64,000 nucleotides of DNA from NCBI RefSeq assembly GCF_007655005.1, contig NZ_SZVW01000015.1, positions 186,001-250,000 on the forward strand. Reading direction: 5' to 3'. The notes beneath the pieces are model-generated. The model was not told where the DNA came from and did not search any database. It saw only the letters and a list, made by a program, of their open reading frames with translations. The translations under genes were made by a program, and so were the position numbers. Source of the DNA: Streptomyces tibetensis. GTDB taxonomy: Bacteria > Actinomycetota > Actinomycetes > Streptomycetales > Streptomycetaceae. Position 1 is the stretch's first letter, and each line of letters begins with the position of its first letter. Positions 33,921-42,408 of this stretch are shown piece after piece.

Positions 33921-34427
33921 TCACCCCACGGGCCTGACGGTGTCGGACAGAATCTGGCGGAGCCGTGCGACTCCGCGTGACGCATGGGACCGGGCGGTGC
34001 CCACCGGGCAGCCAAGGGCCTGGGCGACCTGGGCCTCGGGAAGGTCCTCGTAATAGCGCAGCACGACCGCGGCGCGCTGCTTCGGTGACAGCTGGGCCAG
34101 TGCCGCCTCCAGCCGCGAACGTTCCGCGACGGCGGACGACACGTCGCCCGGGTCGGCCCGGTCGGGCAGGTGCTCCACCGGTCGCTCACCCCACCAGCGC
34201 CGCCGCGCCGAGCGGGCCGCCAGCCGCACCAGCACCGTACGGACGTACGCCTCGGGAGCCTGCTCGGCCACCTTCGGCCAGGCGAACCACAGCTTGACCA
34301 AGGCCTCCTGCACCAGATCCTCGGCCCGCTGCCGGTCGCCCCCCGTGAGCAGACGCGCGACATGGAGCAGCGCCGACCAACGGGCGGCCGCGAACTCGTC
34401 GAAGCCGTCCGCCCGAAACTGCTCCAT
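33921..34427 (-). CDS. ECF RNA polymerase sigma factor, SigE family
   Basis: A 168-residue SigE-type ECF sigma factor. Region 2 reads FDEFAAARWSALLHVARLLT and AEDLVQEALVKLWFAW; region 4 reads LSPKQRAAVVLRYYEDLPEA then QALGCPVGTARSHASRGVARL. The start at 34427 (MEQFRADG) is preceded by GGTGAGG. The adjacent membrane protein should hold it inactive until an envelope signal arrives (inference). The glycosyltransferase pair downstream on the same strand could be among its targets. Confidence 0.93.
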   Translation of the reverse strand: MEQFRADGFDEFAAARWSALLHVARLLTGGDRQRAEDLVQEALVKLWFAWPKVAEQAPEAYVRTVLVRLAARSARRRWWGERPVEHLPDRADPGDVSSAVAERSRLEAALAQLSPKQRAAVVLRYYEDLPEAQVAQALGCPVGTARSHASRGVARLRQILSDTVRPVG

Positions 34428-34545
34428 CCTCACCGTCCTGCGTCTCAGTGGCCCCCTACACCTCTCAAAAGACGCCGGCCCCCACTCCACGATGCACTCG
34501 AGGCCTGTGATCCACCTCACCTCGATGGGTGCAGGATCCGGGCAC

Positions 34546-34583
34546 GGAAAAGGGGCCCGTGCACATGCACGGGCCCCTTTTCC
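34546..34583. terminator. Strong bidirectional terminator hairpin
   Basis: An 18-bp perfect stem: GGAAAAGGGGCCCGTGCA at 34546-34563, CA, then its complement at 34566-34583 ending CCCCTTTTCC. It ends the minus-strand gene at 34609 and insulates the sigma factor promoter. The T-rich right arm makes it functional on either strand. Confidence 0.9.
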
Positions 34584-34608
34584 GGTCAGGCGTGGCCGGG
34601 CGGTGGGG

Positions 34609-34974
34609 TCAGCTGGCGCCCGGGCCGCCGCTGCCGAAGCCGCCGCTGCTGCCTTCGTTCCAGCGCGGGCGTTCCTGTGAGGCGCTGGTCCGGTCGCTCT
34701 GATTGCCGTGGCCCTTGAGCTGGTGCGGGGTCAGGCGCTCCTCGCTCCTGGGGACCTCCTCGGGCTCCCGGCGCTCACTCGTCTCGCGGACCGGGCCTCC
34801 CTCGGGCAGCTTCGGCTGCTCGTCCGGCCGCGGTGTGGGCAGCTCCCTGCGCTTGACGCGAACGCCGAGGACGAAGGCCCCCAGCAGCAGGGCCACGACC
34901 ACCACACCCGCCACGATCAGCCCGATGCCGACGGCGCCACGGCCCGCGGCCATCTCCATCCATGCGCTATTCAT
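34609..34974 (-). CDS. DUF6479-like small membrane protein
   Basis: A 121-residue protein with one N-terminal membrane helix (GIGLIVAGVVVVALLLGAFVLG, residues 15-37) followed by a basic stretch and a hydrophilic tail with PRPDEQPKLPEGGPVRETSE and a Gly/Ser-rich end (SSGGFGSGGPG). This is the layout of the streptomycete DUF6479 family. Function unknown. The start at 34974 is chosen because the membrane helix begins close to it. Confidence 0.78.
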   Translation of the reverse strand: MNSAWMEMAAGRGAVGIGLIVAGVVVVALLLGAFVLGVRVKRRELPTPRPDEQPKLPEGGPVRETSERREPEEVPRSEERLTPHQLKGHGNQSDRTSASQERPRWNEGSSGGFGSGGPGAS

Positions 34975-35093
34975 GGCACGCGGGTACCCGTGGTCCCCTG
35001 CGTGAACCTGCTGAGCACGGATGACGGCCGCACCGGACGGAGCCCTTGGGAACACCGGGTTTGACCGGCGTCGACCGGGGCTACCCGCGCTGT

Positions 35094-35468
35094 GTGACTT
35101 CGACGACATCCCAGCAGGAGCTGTTCCGGTTCCTGGAGGACCGTTTCGCCTGTGCGCAGGCGTGTACCGAATGCGCACGGGCGTGCGCGCTGCGCGCGAG
35201 CCTCGTGGATCCCGACGGCACCGAGAACCAGGAACTCGTACGACGCAAGGGCATCATGTGCGCGGAGGTCTGCGACGCGACCTGCCGTGTGCTGTCCGAG
35301 CAGAACCAGGTGGACGAGAGCGCCATCCGAGTCCAGGTGGAGTGGTGCCGGACCGTGTGCCTGGAGGCCGCCCACGTCTTCGACCGGCAACCGGGAGCGG
35401 AGGAGTCGGCGGCGGCCTGCCGCGCCTGCGCGCGGGCGTGCACGGACTTCCTCGCCACCTTGAACTGA
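35094..35468 (+). CDS. Four-helix-bundle copper-binding type protein (DUF326)
   Basis: A 124-residue Cys-rich helical protein. Cys residues recur in CAQACTECARACALRA, CAEVCDATCRVL, WCRTVCLEAAHVF and CRACARACTDF, the spacing of DUF326/copper-storage (Csp-like) four-helix bundles that line the core with thiolates and bind Cu(I). The GTG at 35094 is preferred (VTSTTSQQELF); an upstream TTG at 35046 is possible. No copper exporter lies next to it, so a storage or buffering role is inferred from family only. Confidence 0.88.
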   Translation: MTSTTSQQELFRFLEDRFACAQACTECARACALRASLVDPDGTENQELVRRKGIMCAEVCDATCRVLSEQNQVDESAIRVQVEWCRTVCLEAAHVFDRQPGAEESAAACRACARACTDFLATLN

Positions 35469-35544
35469 CAACGCCATTCCCAATTTCTGAAACACGTTCT
35501 ACGGTGTGCGCCGACAGGACCGGCCTTGGGAGCCTGGAGGCGCC

Positions 35545-36723
35545 GTGGACCTCGAATACACGCCCGAGCAGCAGCGGCTGCGCACCGAACTGCGGTCCTA
35601 CTTCGCCGAACTGGTCCCGGACCAGGCGTACGCGCGGCACGGTGACCCGGCCGCCCAGAAGCGGTTCTACCGCGAGACCATCCGGCGGCTCGGTACGGAC
35701 GGCTGGCTCGGCGTGGGCTGGCCGGAGGAATACGGCGGGCGCGGCCTGACGGCCATGGAGCAGTTCATCTTCTTCGACGAGGCCGCCCAGGCCGGGGTCC
35801 CGCTGCCGCTCATGGCACTGAACACCGTCGGCCCGACGATCATGCAGTACGGCACCGCCGAACAGAAGGCGTACTTCCTGCCGAAGATCCTCTCCGGCGA
35901 GATCGACTTCGCCATCGGCTACAGCGAGCCCGGCGCCGGCACCGACCTCGCGTCCCTGCGCACCAGGGCCGTACGGGAAGGCGACGAGTACGTCGTCGAC
36001 GGCCAGAAGATCTGGACGACCAACGGCGACACGGCCGACTGGGTGTGGCTGGCCGTGCGCACCGACCCGGACGCACCGCCGCACAAGGGCATCACCATGC
36101 TCCTGGTACCGACCTCCGACCCCGGCTACTCCTGCACCCTGATCAACACCCTCGCCTCGCACGACACCACCGCCAGCTACTACGAGAACGTCCGCGTCCC
36201 CGTCTCGCGCCGGGTCGGCGCCGAGAACCAGGGCTGGCGGCTGATCACCAACCAGCTCAACCACGAACGCGTGACCCTGGCCGCCCACGGCACCATGGCG
36301 ATCCGCGCCCTGCGCGACGTGCGGCGCTGGGCGACGGAGACCAAGCTCGCCGACGGCCGCCGCGTCGCCGACCTGCCCTGGGTACGCCGCCTCCTGGCCC
36401 GCACCCACGTCCGGCTGGAGGCCCTCAGGCTGCTCAACCGGCAGATGGTCGGCGCCGTCCAGGACGGCACCCTCACCCCGCAGGACGCCTCCGCGGTCAA
36501 GGTCTACGGCTCGGAGGCGCGGCGCGACGCCTACGCCTGGCTCATGGAGATCGTCGCGGCCCCCGGTGCCCTGAAGGAGGGCTCGGCCGGCGCGGTCCTG
36601 CACGGCGAACTCGAACGCGGGTACCGCTCGGCGGTCATCTTCACCTTCGGCGGCGGCAACAACGAGATCCAGCGCGAGATCATCTCGTGGATCGGGCTGG
36701 GGATGCCGAGGGTGCGACGCTGA
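35545..36723 (+). CDS. Acyl-CoA dehydrogenase
   Basis: A 392-residue FAD-dependent acyl-CoA dehydrogenase of the type with MDLEYTPEQQRLRTEL-like openings (here starting GTG, VDLEYTPEQQ). Seen: GWPEEYGGRGLTAMEQ, FAIGYSEPGAGTDLASLRT (FAD/substrate binding), GQKIWTTNGDTADW, NQLNHERVTLA and the C-terminal FGGGNNEIQREIIS. The family's catalytic base is not obvious by eye; the C-terminal EIQREI helix resembles FadE-type steroid/short-chain enzymes. GGAGG precedes the start. Probably monocistronic; an HxlR remnant follows. Confidence 0.92.
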   Translation: MDLEYTPEQQRLRTELRSYFAELVPDQAYARHGDPAAQKRFYRETIRRLGTDGWLGVGWPEEYGGRGLTAMEQFIFFDEAAQAGVPLPLMALNTVGPTIMQYGTAEQKAYFLPKILSGEIDFAIGYSEPGAGTDLASLRTRAVREGDEYVVDGQKIWTTNGDTADWVWLAVRTDPDAPPHKGITMLLVPTSDPGYSCTLINTLASHDTTASYYENVRVPVSRRVGAENQGWRLITNQLNHERVTLAAHGTMAIRALRDVRRWATETKLADGRRVADLPWVRRLLARTHVRLEALRLLNRQMVGAVQDGTLTPQDASAVKVYGSEARRDAYAWLMEIVAAPGALKEGSAGAVLHGELERGYRSAVIFTFGGGNNEIQREIISWIGLGMPRVRR

Positions 36724-36726
36724 CAG

Positions 36727-36882
36727 GAGCACGGCATCGTCACCCGCACGACGTATGCGGAGATCCCGCCGCGCGTCGAATACGCGCTGACCCCTTTGGG
36801 CGAGGGGCTGCGCGAGGTCCTGGAGGCCATGGGGACGTGGGCCACGGGGGTGCCGGATCCCGAGTCCGGCATCACCGCCTGA
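36727..36882 (+). pseudogene. HxlR family regulator, C-terminal remnant
   Basis: Fifty-one codons directly after the acyl-CoA dehydrogenase stop encode the C-terminal part of an HxlR-type winged-helix regulator: GIVTRTTYAEIPPRVEYALT, then PLGEGLREVLEAMGTW. The N-terminal DNA-recognition helices are missing and there is no start codon, so this is a truncated relic ending at TGA 36882. The junction with the dehydrogenase gene is only a few bases long. Confidence 0.82.
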
Positions 36883-36917
36883 CTATGCCTGGTCCGGCGC
36901 CCCGGACACGGTCACAG

Positions 36918-37844
36918 TCATGCCGAGGATGCGAGCCTCTCCCGCAGGGCGTCGTTGTCGTCGTGGTGGACGACCTCCTCGAAGCGCAGCCGCAGCCCGT
37001 GCTTGTCCAGCAACTCCGCCACGATCGTGTCGAGTTGTTCGCGGTGCTCCTTCGTCCGCGCCTGGAGGTACGCCTCGCGGACGTCTTCGGGCTCGTCGGC
37101 GAGCACCTGGTCCATGCGCTCGCGGATGTACCGCTCGAGGTTGATGTGCTCCATGAACACCTCCCCGATTCCTGCCTCGACGAGCTGCCCGAAAAGGTCG
37201 TCCAGAAGCTCGGGCCGGGTGGAGAAGTGGGGCAGGAGCGGGCCGACGAAGGCGTAGGTGGGGATGCCGGCCTCTTTCAGCTCGGCCAGGGTGCGCAGGC
37301 GGCGGGAGGCGAGCGGGGCGCGGACCTCCAGCCGGCGGCTGACGTTGTCGTCGGTGGTGGTCACGGTCATGCCGACCTCGGCGCGCGGCAGACTGGTGAG
37401 CAGGTCGATGTCGCGGTTCACGACGGGTGACTTGGTCAGGATGCGCACCAGGCCCGGGTACTCGACCGTTCGCAGTTCGCGCAGGATGCCGCGGGTGAGC
37501 CGGTACTTCGTCTCGTGCCCCTGGTAGGGCTCGGTGACCGAGCTGAGCAGCATCGTGCCCCGCCGTTTGTCCTGCGGCATCTTCGCCAGCTCCTTGCGGG
37601 CGAGTTCGACCGCGTTCTTCTTCACGTACAGGTAGTCGCCCCACTCCTTGACGGACCGGCCGAACTGGCGCCCGGCGAAGCTGGCGAAGCAGTAGGCGCA
37701 GCCCAGCACACAGCCGGTGTAGTTCAACACCACGATCACCGGCACAGCCGCCGGCCCGGACTTCGGAGGCAGCGTCATTCTCACCCCCGGCGACACAGCA
37801 CTCGGATTCATCGTCTTCGAGGTGCCGACCGCTTCAAAGATCAA
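36918..37844 (-). CDS. Radical SAM protein, SPL/Rv2578c-like, with chimeric N-terminus
   Basis: A 308-codon frame encoding a radical SAM protein with the 4Fe-4S motif C45-x3-C49-x2-C52 (CVLGCAYC) followed by FASFAGRQFGRSVKEWGDYL, SSVTEPYQGHETKYRLTRG and VRILTKSPVVNRDIDLL, the pattern of spore-photoproduct-lyase-like Rv2578c proteins. The part before about residue 38 does not look like the family. Its DNA is the antisense of a DUF4352 C-terminal fragment (37723-37908). The gene is therefore probably truncated at its 5' end and the present N-terminus accidental; the starts at 37844, 37811 or 37778 are all equally arbitrary. Whether it is functional is doubtful. Confidence 0.75.
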   Translation of the reverse strand: MIFEAVGTSKTMNPSAVSPGVRMTLPPKSGPAAVPVIVVLNYTGCVLGCAYCFASFAGRQFGRSVKEWGDYLYVKKNAVELARKELAKMPQDKRRGTMLLSSVTEPYQGHETKYRLTRGILRELRTVEYPGLVRILTKSPVVNRDIDLLTSLPRAEVGMTVTTTDDNVSRRLEVRAPLASRRLRTLAELKEAGIPTYAFVGPLLPHFSTRPELLDDLFGQLVEAGIGEVFMEHINLERYIRERMDQVLADEPEDVREAYLQARTKEHREQLDTIVAELLDKHGLRLRFEEVVHHDDNDALRERLASSA

Positions 37845-37908
37845 CAGGATTCAGTTCACGCTGGCTGGCGGCTTCGCCCGCAACATCGGCCAGTGGACTG
37901 TGACCTGA
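37723..37908 (+). pseudogene. DUF4352 domain protein, C-terminal remnant
   Basis: A plus-strand frame ending at TGA 37908 reads GPDFGGSVILTPGDTALGFI, then VFEVPTASKINRIQFTLAGG and NIGQWTV, the typical end of secreted DUF4352 proteins of streptomycetes. A stop codon lies in frame at 37720, and no start or signal peptide is present. It overlaps the 5' end of the minus-strand radical SAM gene, marking a recombination junction near 37720. Confidence 0.75.
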
Positions 37909-38384
37909 TCCGCGTGGCGGGCTCTCCCCTGCCGAATGGGCTCATCCTGGCAGCCGCCTGGCCCCGACCAGTCCATAGGTGAGACCAGGACAGCGATGAG
38001 CCACACGGCCAACGCGCTTCACGACCCGTGGACACACGGGGAGCGTCAGGAGCGCGTGTTGATGTACCGCACGCCCGGGCCCCACTTCTCCATGGCCGGC
38101 GCCATGCACCACTGGCACAGCGGGTTCTCTGGGGCAAGGGTGTGGCGCGAGATGGAGTCAGACGACTCTGCGCAGCTCAGCGCCGGTGTCGCTGACGATA
38201 TCCGGCACAACAGGTGTGCGCCGTCGCTGAATCGAGCGAGACCTCCTTGCCGTGGGGAGACGTCTTCTCCTTCAGCAGAGGCAGGCCGAGAAACACGGCT
38301 GCCGAGTGCCGTAGATCGAAAGATCTGGATGAGGGCCGATGGGACAGCGCACCGCGGCTGCTGCAATCAGTGTCGCCCGGGTGA
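37909..38384. other. Gap, no gene recognised
   Basis: Several open frames cross this 476-bp stretch but none has family resemblance or good codon use, and third positions are less G/C-rich than in neighbouring genes. It may be degraded DNA connected with the junction at 37.7 kb. Confidence 0.4.
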
Positions 38385-39293
38385 TCAGGTGGTGGTCATC
38401 TCTGGCAACGGTCTATCCAGGCAGCAGTGGACGAAGTCCTGCACGACGGGGTTGCTGTCGCCGGCGACGGCCCAGGCGACGCCCACCTGACTGGGGCTGA
38501 CGCCGCTGACGGGGCGGTAGGTGATGCCGGGCCGGGCGTAGAAGCGAGCGGCAGATGCCGGGGCGAGGGCGATGCCGTAGCCGTTGGCTATGGCGCTGAG
38601 CCAGTCGTCCGGTTGGTCTGTGACGGCGCCGATGCGGACCGGGTGGCCACCGCGTTCATCGGTGGCAAGCCATTGGTCTCGCCACCAGCCTGTTTCAGGC
38701 GGAGCGGCCACGAACGGCTCATCCCACAGGTCGCGGAACGGGATCACGTCCCGCGCTGCGAGAGCGTGTCCCTCGGGGAGGGCGACCCAGCGGGGCTCGG
38801 TGAAGAGTACCGCCGTCCGCAGAGTGTCTTGGCCAGGGAAGGGCAGCCGCAGCAGGGCGACGTCGACGTCTCCGTCGGCGAGCCCGGCGCTCGGATTCGA
38901 CCAGGTGGCCTGCCGCATATCCACCCGCCAGCCTGGCCGACGTCGGGAGAACTCCGCGATGATGCGCGGGGTCGCCTCGTTGGCGGCACTGGCAATGAAG
39001 CCGACCCGCAGCAAGAGGGCTGCCCGGCTGGCGGCGCTCTTGGTCTCCCGCAGCACCTGGTCCCAGTCGGCCAGCAGCGCGGGCACCCGCTCTGCCAGGG
39101 TCCAGCCCGGTTCTGTGAGGGTCATGCCGGTGCGGGACCGCGTGAACAGTCGCACTCCGAGCTGGGTCTCCAGTTGCTTGATCTGTTTGGTGAGCGCCGG
39201 CTGGGACACGAACAGTCGTTCTGCGGCTCGGCTGAGGGTTCCCTCCTCCGCTACAGCGATGAAGTAGCGCAGCAGCCGAGTGTCCACATCCAT
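38385..39293 (-). CDS. LysR family transcriptional regulator
   Basis: A 302-residue LysR regulator. The N-terminal helix-turn-helix is LLRYFIAVAEEGTLSRAAER, then LFVSQPALTKQIKQLETQLG (residues 7-46). The ligand-binding half includes LLRVGFIASAANEATPRI and DVDVALLRLPFPGQ. It is divergent from a DoxX-like membrane protein gene, 115 bp apart, which it probably regulates. Ligand unknown. Confidence 0.94.
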   Translation of the reverse strand: MDVDTRLLRYFIAVAEEGTLSRAAERLFVSQPALTKQIKQLETQLGVRLFTRSRTGMTLTEPGWTLAERVPALLADWDQVLRETKSAASRAALLLRVGFIASAANEATPRIIAEFSRRRPGWRVDMRQATWSNPSAGLADGDVDVALLRLPFPGQDTLRTAVLFTEPRWVALPEGHALAARDVIPFRDLWDEPFVAAPPETGWWRDQWLATDERGGHPVRIGAVTDQPDDWLSAIANGYGIALAPASAARFYARPGITYRPVSGVSPSQVGVAWAVAGDSNPVVQDFVHCCLDRPLPEMTTT

Positions 39294-39408
39294 GCTTCCA
39301 GGTTATAGAGATGGGTATTGGACGCCGCTCAAGGGCTCGGGAAGGCTTGTCGAGGTGAGCGCGCAGAGCTCGCCAACCTCACGGGCGCTCGACTGAAAGG
39401 CGAGGCAC

Positions 39409-39759
39409 ATGCTCACCGGGTACGCGATCATCACGGCCATCGCGATCCTGGCCAACGCCGGAATCGCCATCGCAGACTTCTTACGAGCCAAGTTCGTCCT
39501 CGCCAACTCAGTGGAAGTGGGTCTCCCCGAGAACTGGCTCCCGTGGCTCGCTGCGCTCAAAGCCGCTGGAGCCGCCGGTCTCCTACTCGGACTCATGGGT
39601 GTCCCGGTCATCGGCGTTGCCGCCGCGACAGGGCTCGTCCTGTTCTTCATCGGTGCCACGGCCGCACACATCCGTGCTCGCGTGTACTACAACATCGCAT
39701 TTCCCGGCGGCTACCTGGCTCTGGCGGCGGCGTCTCTCCTCCTCGCCGTCGCGCGATGA
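39409..39759 (+). CDS. DoxX-like membrane protein
   Basis: A 116-residue membrane protein with four predicted helices: YAIITAIAILANAGIAIADF, WLAALKAAGAAGLLLGLMG, VIGVAAATGLVLFFIGATA and YLALAAASLLLAVA. This is the DoxX/DoxX-like (DUF417-type) small quinol-related family. The ATG at 39409 follows AAAGGCGAGG. It is divergently transcribed from the LysR gene; such LysR-DoxX pairs are common in actinobacteria, where DoxX-like proteins are often induced by electrophilic or redox stress. Confidence 0.85.
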   Translation: MLTGYAIITAIAILANAGIAIADFLRAKFVLANSVEVGLPENWLPWLAALKAAGAAGLLLGLMGVPVIGVAAATGLVLFFIGATAAHIRARVYYNIAFPGGYLALAAASLLLAVAR

Positions 39760-39872
39760 ACGTCAGAGTGCCGCGCGAAAGGCAGGCGTGTGGCGTTCGC
39801 GGGAACGTCACCGTGACGGCTGGGCGAACGCCTCGGCCAGATTTCCCGCACCCAGACCTTTCGGAGGCTGCG

Positions 39873-40322
39873 ATGCAGATCACTGCGTTGCCATACCTCG
39901 ATGAGCACACCACGGCCATTGCGGCGGGGGCTGACGACGTCTGGCGCAGCCTGGTCGAAACACTGGACCGATCCTTCTCGCGTCCCGCTGTGGCCGGCTA
40001 CGCCGGATTGGTCGGGGCTGCCGACCGCACAGCGTCCGGGCCACGGCCCCTTGCCGAAGGCTCGACGCTACCCGGATTTCGGGTGGTCGCCGCGATCCCG
40101 GGACGGGAGCTAGTCCTCCAGGGACGCCATCGTTTTTCGTCCTACGCCCTGATCTTCCGCCTCGAACACGTCGGTCCGGGGAGAGCACGGCTACGCGCCG
40201 AGAGCCGAGCTGCTTTCCCGGGGCTGATCGGCGGCCTCTACCGGCGGCTCGTCATCGGGACGGGCGGGCACGTGATTGGCATGCGGCGCCTTCTGGCAAC
40301 CATCCGCCGCCGATCCGAGTGA
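39873..40322 (+). CDS. SRPBCC-like/DUF2867-like protein
   Basis: A 149-residue soluble protein that looks like the SRPBCC (START-like) ligand-binding fold: HTTAIAAGADDVWRSLVETL at the start, a basic middle (FRVVAAIPGRELVLQGRHRF) and RVIGTGG-like end (YRRLVIGTGGHVIGMRRLLA). It is related to DUF2867-type proteins. GGAGG precedes the ATG at 39873. It lies 113 bp after the DoxX-like gene on the same strand and may be in the same LysR regulon (inference). Confidence 0.75.
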   Translation: MQITALPYLDEHTTAIAAGADDVWRSLVETLDRSFSRPAVAGYAGLVGAADRTASGPRPLAEGSTLPGFRVVAAIPGRELVLQGRHRFSSYALIFRLEHVGPGRARLRAESRAAFPGLIGGLYRRLVIGTGGHVIGMRRLLATIRRRSE

Positions 40323-40333
40323 CGGCACCTGGG

Positions 40334-40507
40334 TTACGCAGCCAGCCCCAGTAGGGCACCGGGAATGCACAGTCCGGCGGCGATTCCCTCGACCGTCGTG
40401 AGGGCGGTGACGGATGTAGTGCCCCGGACGATCTGGCTGACGCGCTCGGCTTTGAGCGCGCACGCCTCCGCGATGCGCAGCAGGTGGGAGAGGCGTTCGG
40501 GTTGGGC
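40334..40507 (-). other. Coding-like remnant without start
   Basis: A 57-codon minus-strand frame between stop codons reads RLSHLLRIAEACALKAERVS, then QIVRGTTSVTALTTVEGIAA and PGALLGLA before TAA. Codon use is actinobacterial, but no start codon or ribosome-binding site is present and I do not recognise the family. The remaining 40508-40824 holds no gene and should contain the promoter of the NHL gene; it is noticeably less GC-rich from about 40660. Confidence 0.35.
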
Positions 40508-40824
40508 CTGTCGTCACGCCCTGTGCAGGGTGATCGCCTTTCGACGATGCGGTGCGGTGTCACCGCCGCATGCCGCGACGCGACAGCGACAACGTCGTCT
40601 GCTTCGTCAACGCCGCGCTCGCTGTTCCCTCGTGAGGGTGGCTGACCTTTCGGTCGTGTGTCGACGAGTGGTTCGCATTGTGCAGGAGGCGCTCCAATGC
40701 TGCGGGTGGGCAAACGCTCCGTTTCCAGACAATGGTGTGATTCGGCGTCCTGCTTTTCGTTCTGTTTGTCCGCTGTCGACGTCATCATCAGGTCGGCGGT
40801 CGGGTGAACGGTGAGGGGATGCAG

Positions 40825-42357
40825 ATGAGCACTGGTAGCACGGGAGCTGTAGACGGCGAAGAGTTCACTGCCCTGATCAGCACGGTCGCGGGAACCGGTA
40901 CTGCGGGGGCGCCCAAAGGGGACAAGGAGCTTGCCGTTTCGGCTCTGGTGAACGGTCCGTACGGGATGACGGTGGGTCGCGACGGGACCCTCTACGTCGC
41001 CGAATTCGGCGGTCACAGGGTCCGGAAGGTCACGACTGACGGGAAGATCAGCACGGTCGCGGGGACGGGGAGCCCGGGGCGCGGGGCAGAGGGTGTCTCC
41101 GCCCTCTCAGCCCCGCTGATCTATCCGCGTGGGATTGCCGTGGACGGCGCGGGTGATCTCTACATCGCCGATTCCGGCAACAACCGGATCCGGAAGATCA
41201 CAATGGCCGATGGGAAGATCCATACGTTCGCCGGCACCGGCACCGCGTCCTACGGCGGTGAGGGCGTCTCCGCCACCACCGCCCATCTGAACGCTCCGTT
41301 CGATGTGGCGGTGGATGACGCGGGCAACGTATACATCGCCGACTACGGCAACCACCGGATCAGGAAGGTCACGGCCGACGGGAAGATCGCCACGGTCGCC
41401 GGGACGGTCGCGGGCCTGTCCCCTGACGGCACCCTCGCCACCGCGGCTCAGTTGAAGTACCCCAGCGCGGTGGCGGTGGACAGTGCAGGCAACCTCTACA
41501 TCGCCGAGTCGGGCAACCAGCGGGTCCGGAAGGTCACGAAGGCCGATGGCAAGATCAGAACGGTCGCCGGCACAGGTGCCGCGACCTTCGGCGGTGACGG
41601 CGTCCAGGCTGCCTCGGCACCGCTGTCCTCGCCCATGGCAGTGGTGGTGGACAGCACCGACACTCTCTACATCGCCGACACCAACAACCACCGGGTCCGA
41701 AAGGTCGCGGCCGACGGAACGATCAGCACGGTCGCCGGCACGGGCGCCGCGACCTTCGATGGTGACGGCGAGCCGGCCGCTTCGGCCAAGCTGAGCTCCC
41801 CGCACGGGCTCGCTGTGGACTGCGTCGACACCCTCTACATCGCCGACTACACCAACAACCGGGTCCGAAAGGTCACATCGGCGAAGCTGGCCGGGTTGCC
41901 CGATTCGGGCACGGTGGTCTCCTGGGCCCACGTCCGCAGCAGGTTGCGGATGGCGGTCGTGCGTGAGTCCACCAACGACGGGGCCGAAGTCCACCAGATC
42001 CTCACCGCCCCGAGGGATCACCAGCGGTGGCGGCTCATCGCGGCGGGCCAGGACGACGGCGAGGTCCTGTACCGGATCGAAAACGTGCGCAGCGGCAAGG
42101 TCCTGGAGGTCGTCGGAGCGCAGGAGACCAAAGGGGCGGTGGTGGCGCAGCGCGCCTACGAGGGCGCTGACGCGCACCACCAGCACTGGCGACTGATCCC
42201 TGTGGGCCCGGTGACCGGCACTCCGCGGGTGTACGAGATCGCGAACCGCAACAGTGGTCTGCTCCTGGGAGTCGACACCAACGCCCGTACGGTGATCAAG
42301 CAGTACGAGGCGGCGGGCGCTCCCCAGGACCGTCAGTGGCAGTTGCTTCCGGTATGA
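40825..42357 (+). CDS. NHL-repeat propeller with C-terminal ricin-type lectin domain
   Basis: A 510-residue protein without a signal peptide. Residues 18-353 hold six NHL-type repeats of about 55 residues, each with a VAGTG turn, an LYIAD-like strand and NNRVRKV-type ending, forming a six-bladed beta propeller. Residues 366-510 form a ricin-type beta-trefoil: VSWAHVRSRLRMAVVRESTN, NVRSGKVLEVVGAQETKGAV and repeated QHWRLIPV/QWQLLPV (QxW) motifs. The ATG at 40825 is preferred, as GAGGGG lies 6 bases upstream; GTG at 40804 and ATG at 40819 are alternatives. It heads a cluster of lectin and toxin-like genes and likely binds glycans. Confidence 0.85.
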   Translation: MSTGSTGAVDGEEFTALISTVAGTGTAGAPKGDKELAVSALVNGPYGMTVGRDGTLYVAEFGGHRVRKVTTDGKISTVAGTGSPGRGAEGVSALSAPLIYPRGIAVDGAGDLYIADSGNNRIRKITMADGKIHTFAGTGTASYGGEGVSATTAHLNAPFDVAVDDAGNVYIADYGNHRIRKVTADGKIATVAGTVAGLSPDGTLATAAQLKYPSAVAVDSAGNLYIAESGNQRVRKVTKADGKIRTVAGTGAATFGGDGVQAASAPLSSPMAVVVDSTDTLYIADTNNHRVRKVAADGTISTVAGTGAATFDGDGEPAASAKLSSPHGLAVDCVDTLYIADYTNNRVRKVTSAKLAGLPDSGTVVSWAHVRSRLRMAVVRESTNDGAEVHQILTAPRDHQRWRLIAAGQDDGEVLYRIENVRSGKVLEVVGAQETKGAVVAQRAYEGADAHHQHWRLIPVGPVTGTPRVYEIANRNSGLLLGVDTNARTVIKQYEAAGAPQDRQWQLLPV

Positions 42358-42359
42358 CG

Positions 42360-42399
42360 CACGAGGAGGCAGGGGCGGTCATGCCCCTGCCTCCTCGTG
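42360..42399. terminator. Strong terminator between convergent genes
   Basis: CACGAGGAGGCAGGGGC at 42360-42376 pairs perfectly with GCCCCTGCCTCCTCGTG at 42383-42399, loop GGTCAT. This 17-bp stem lies directly after the NHL-lectin stop and just before the end of the convergent gene at 42409, so it can serve both. Confidence 0.92.
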
Positions 42400-42408
42400 G
42401 CTTGAGCG

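Noticed and set aside
40252..41016. 254-codon minus-strand frame across the gap before the NHL gene.
   Set aside because: It overlaps two real genes, is Arg/Pro/Ser-rich and has no ribosome-binding site; only the different-frame piece at 40334-40507 looks coding.
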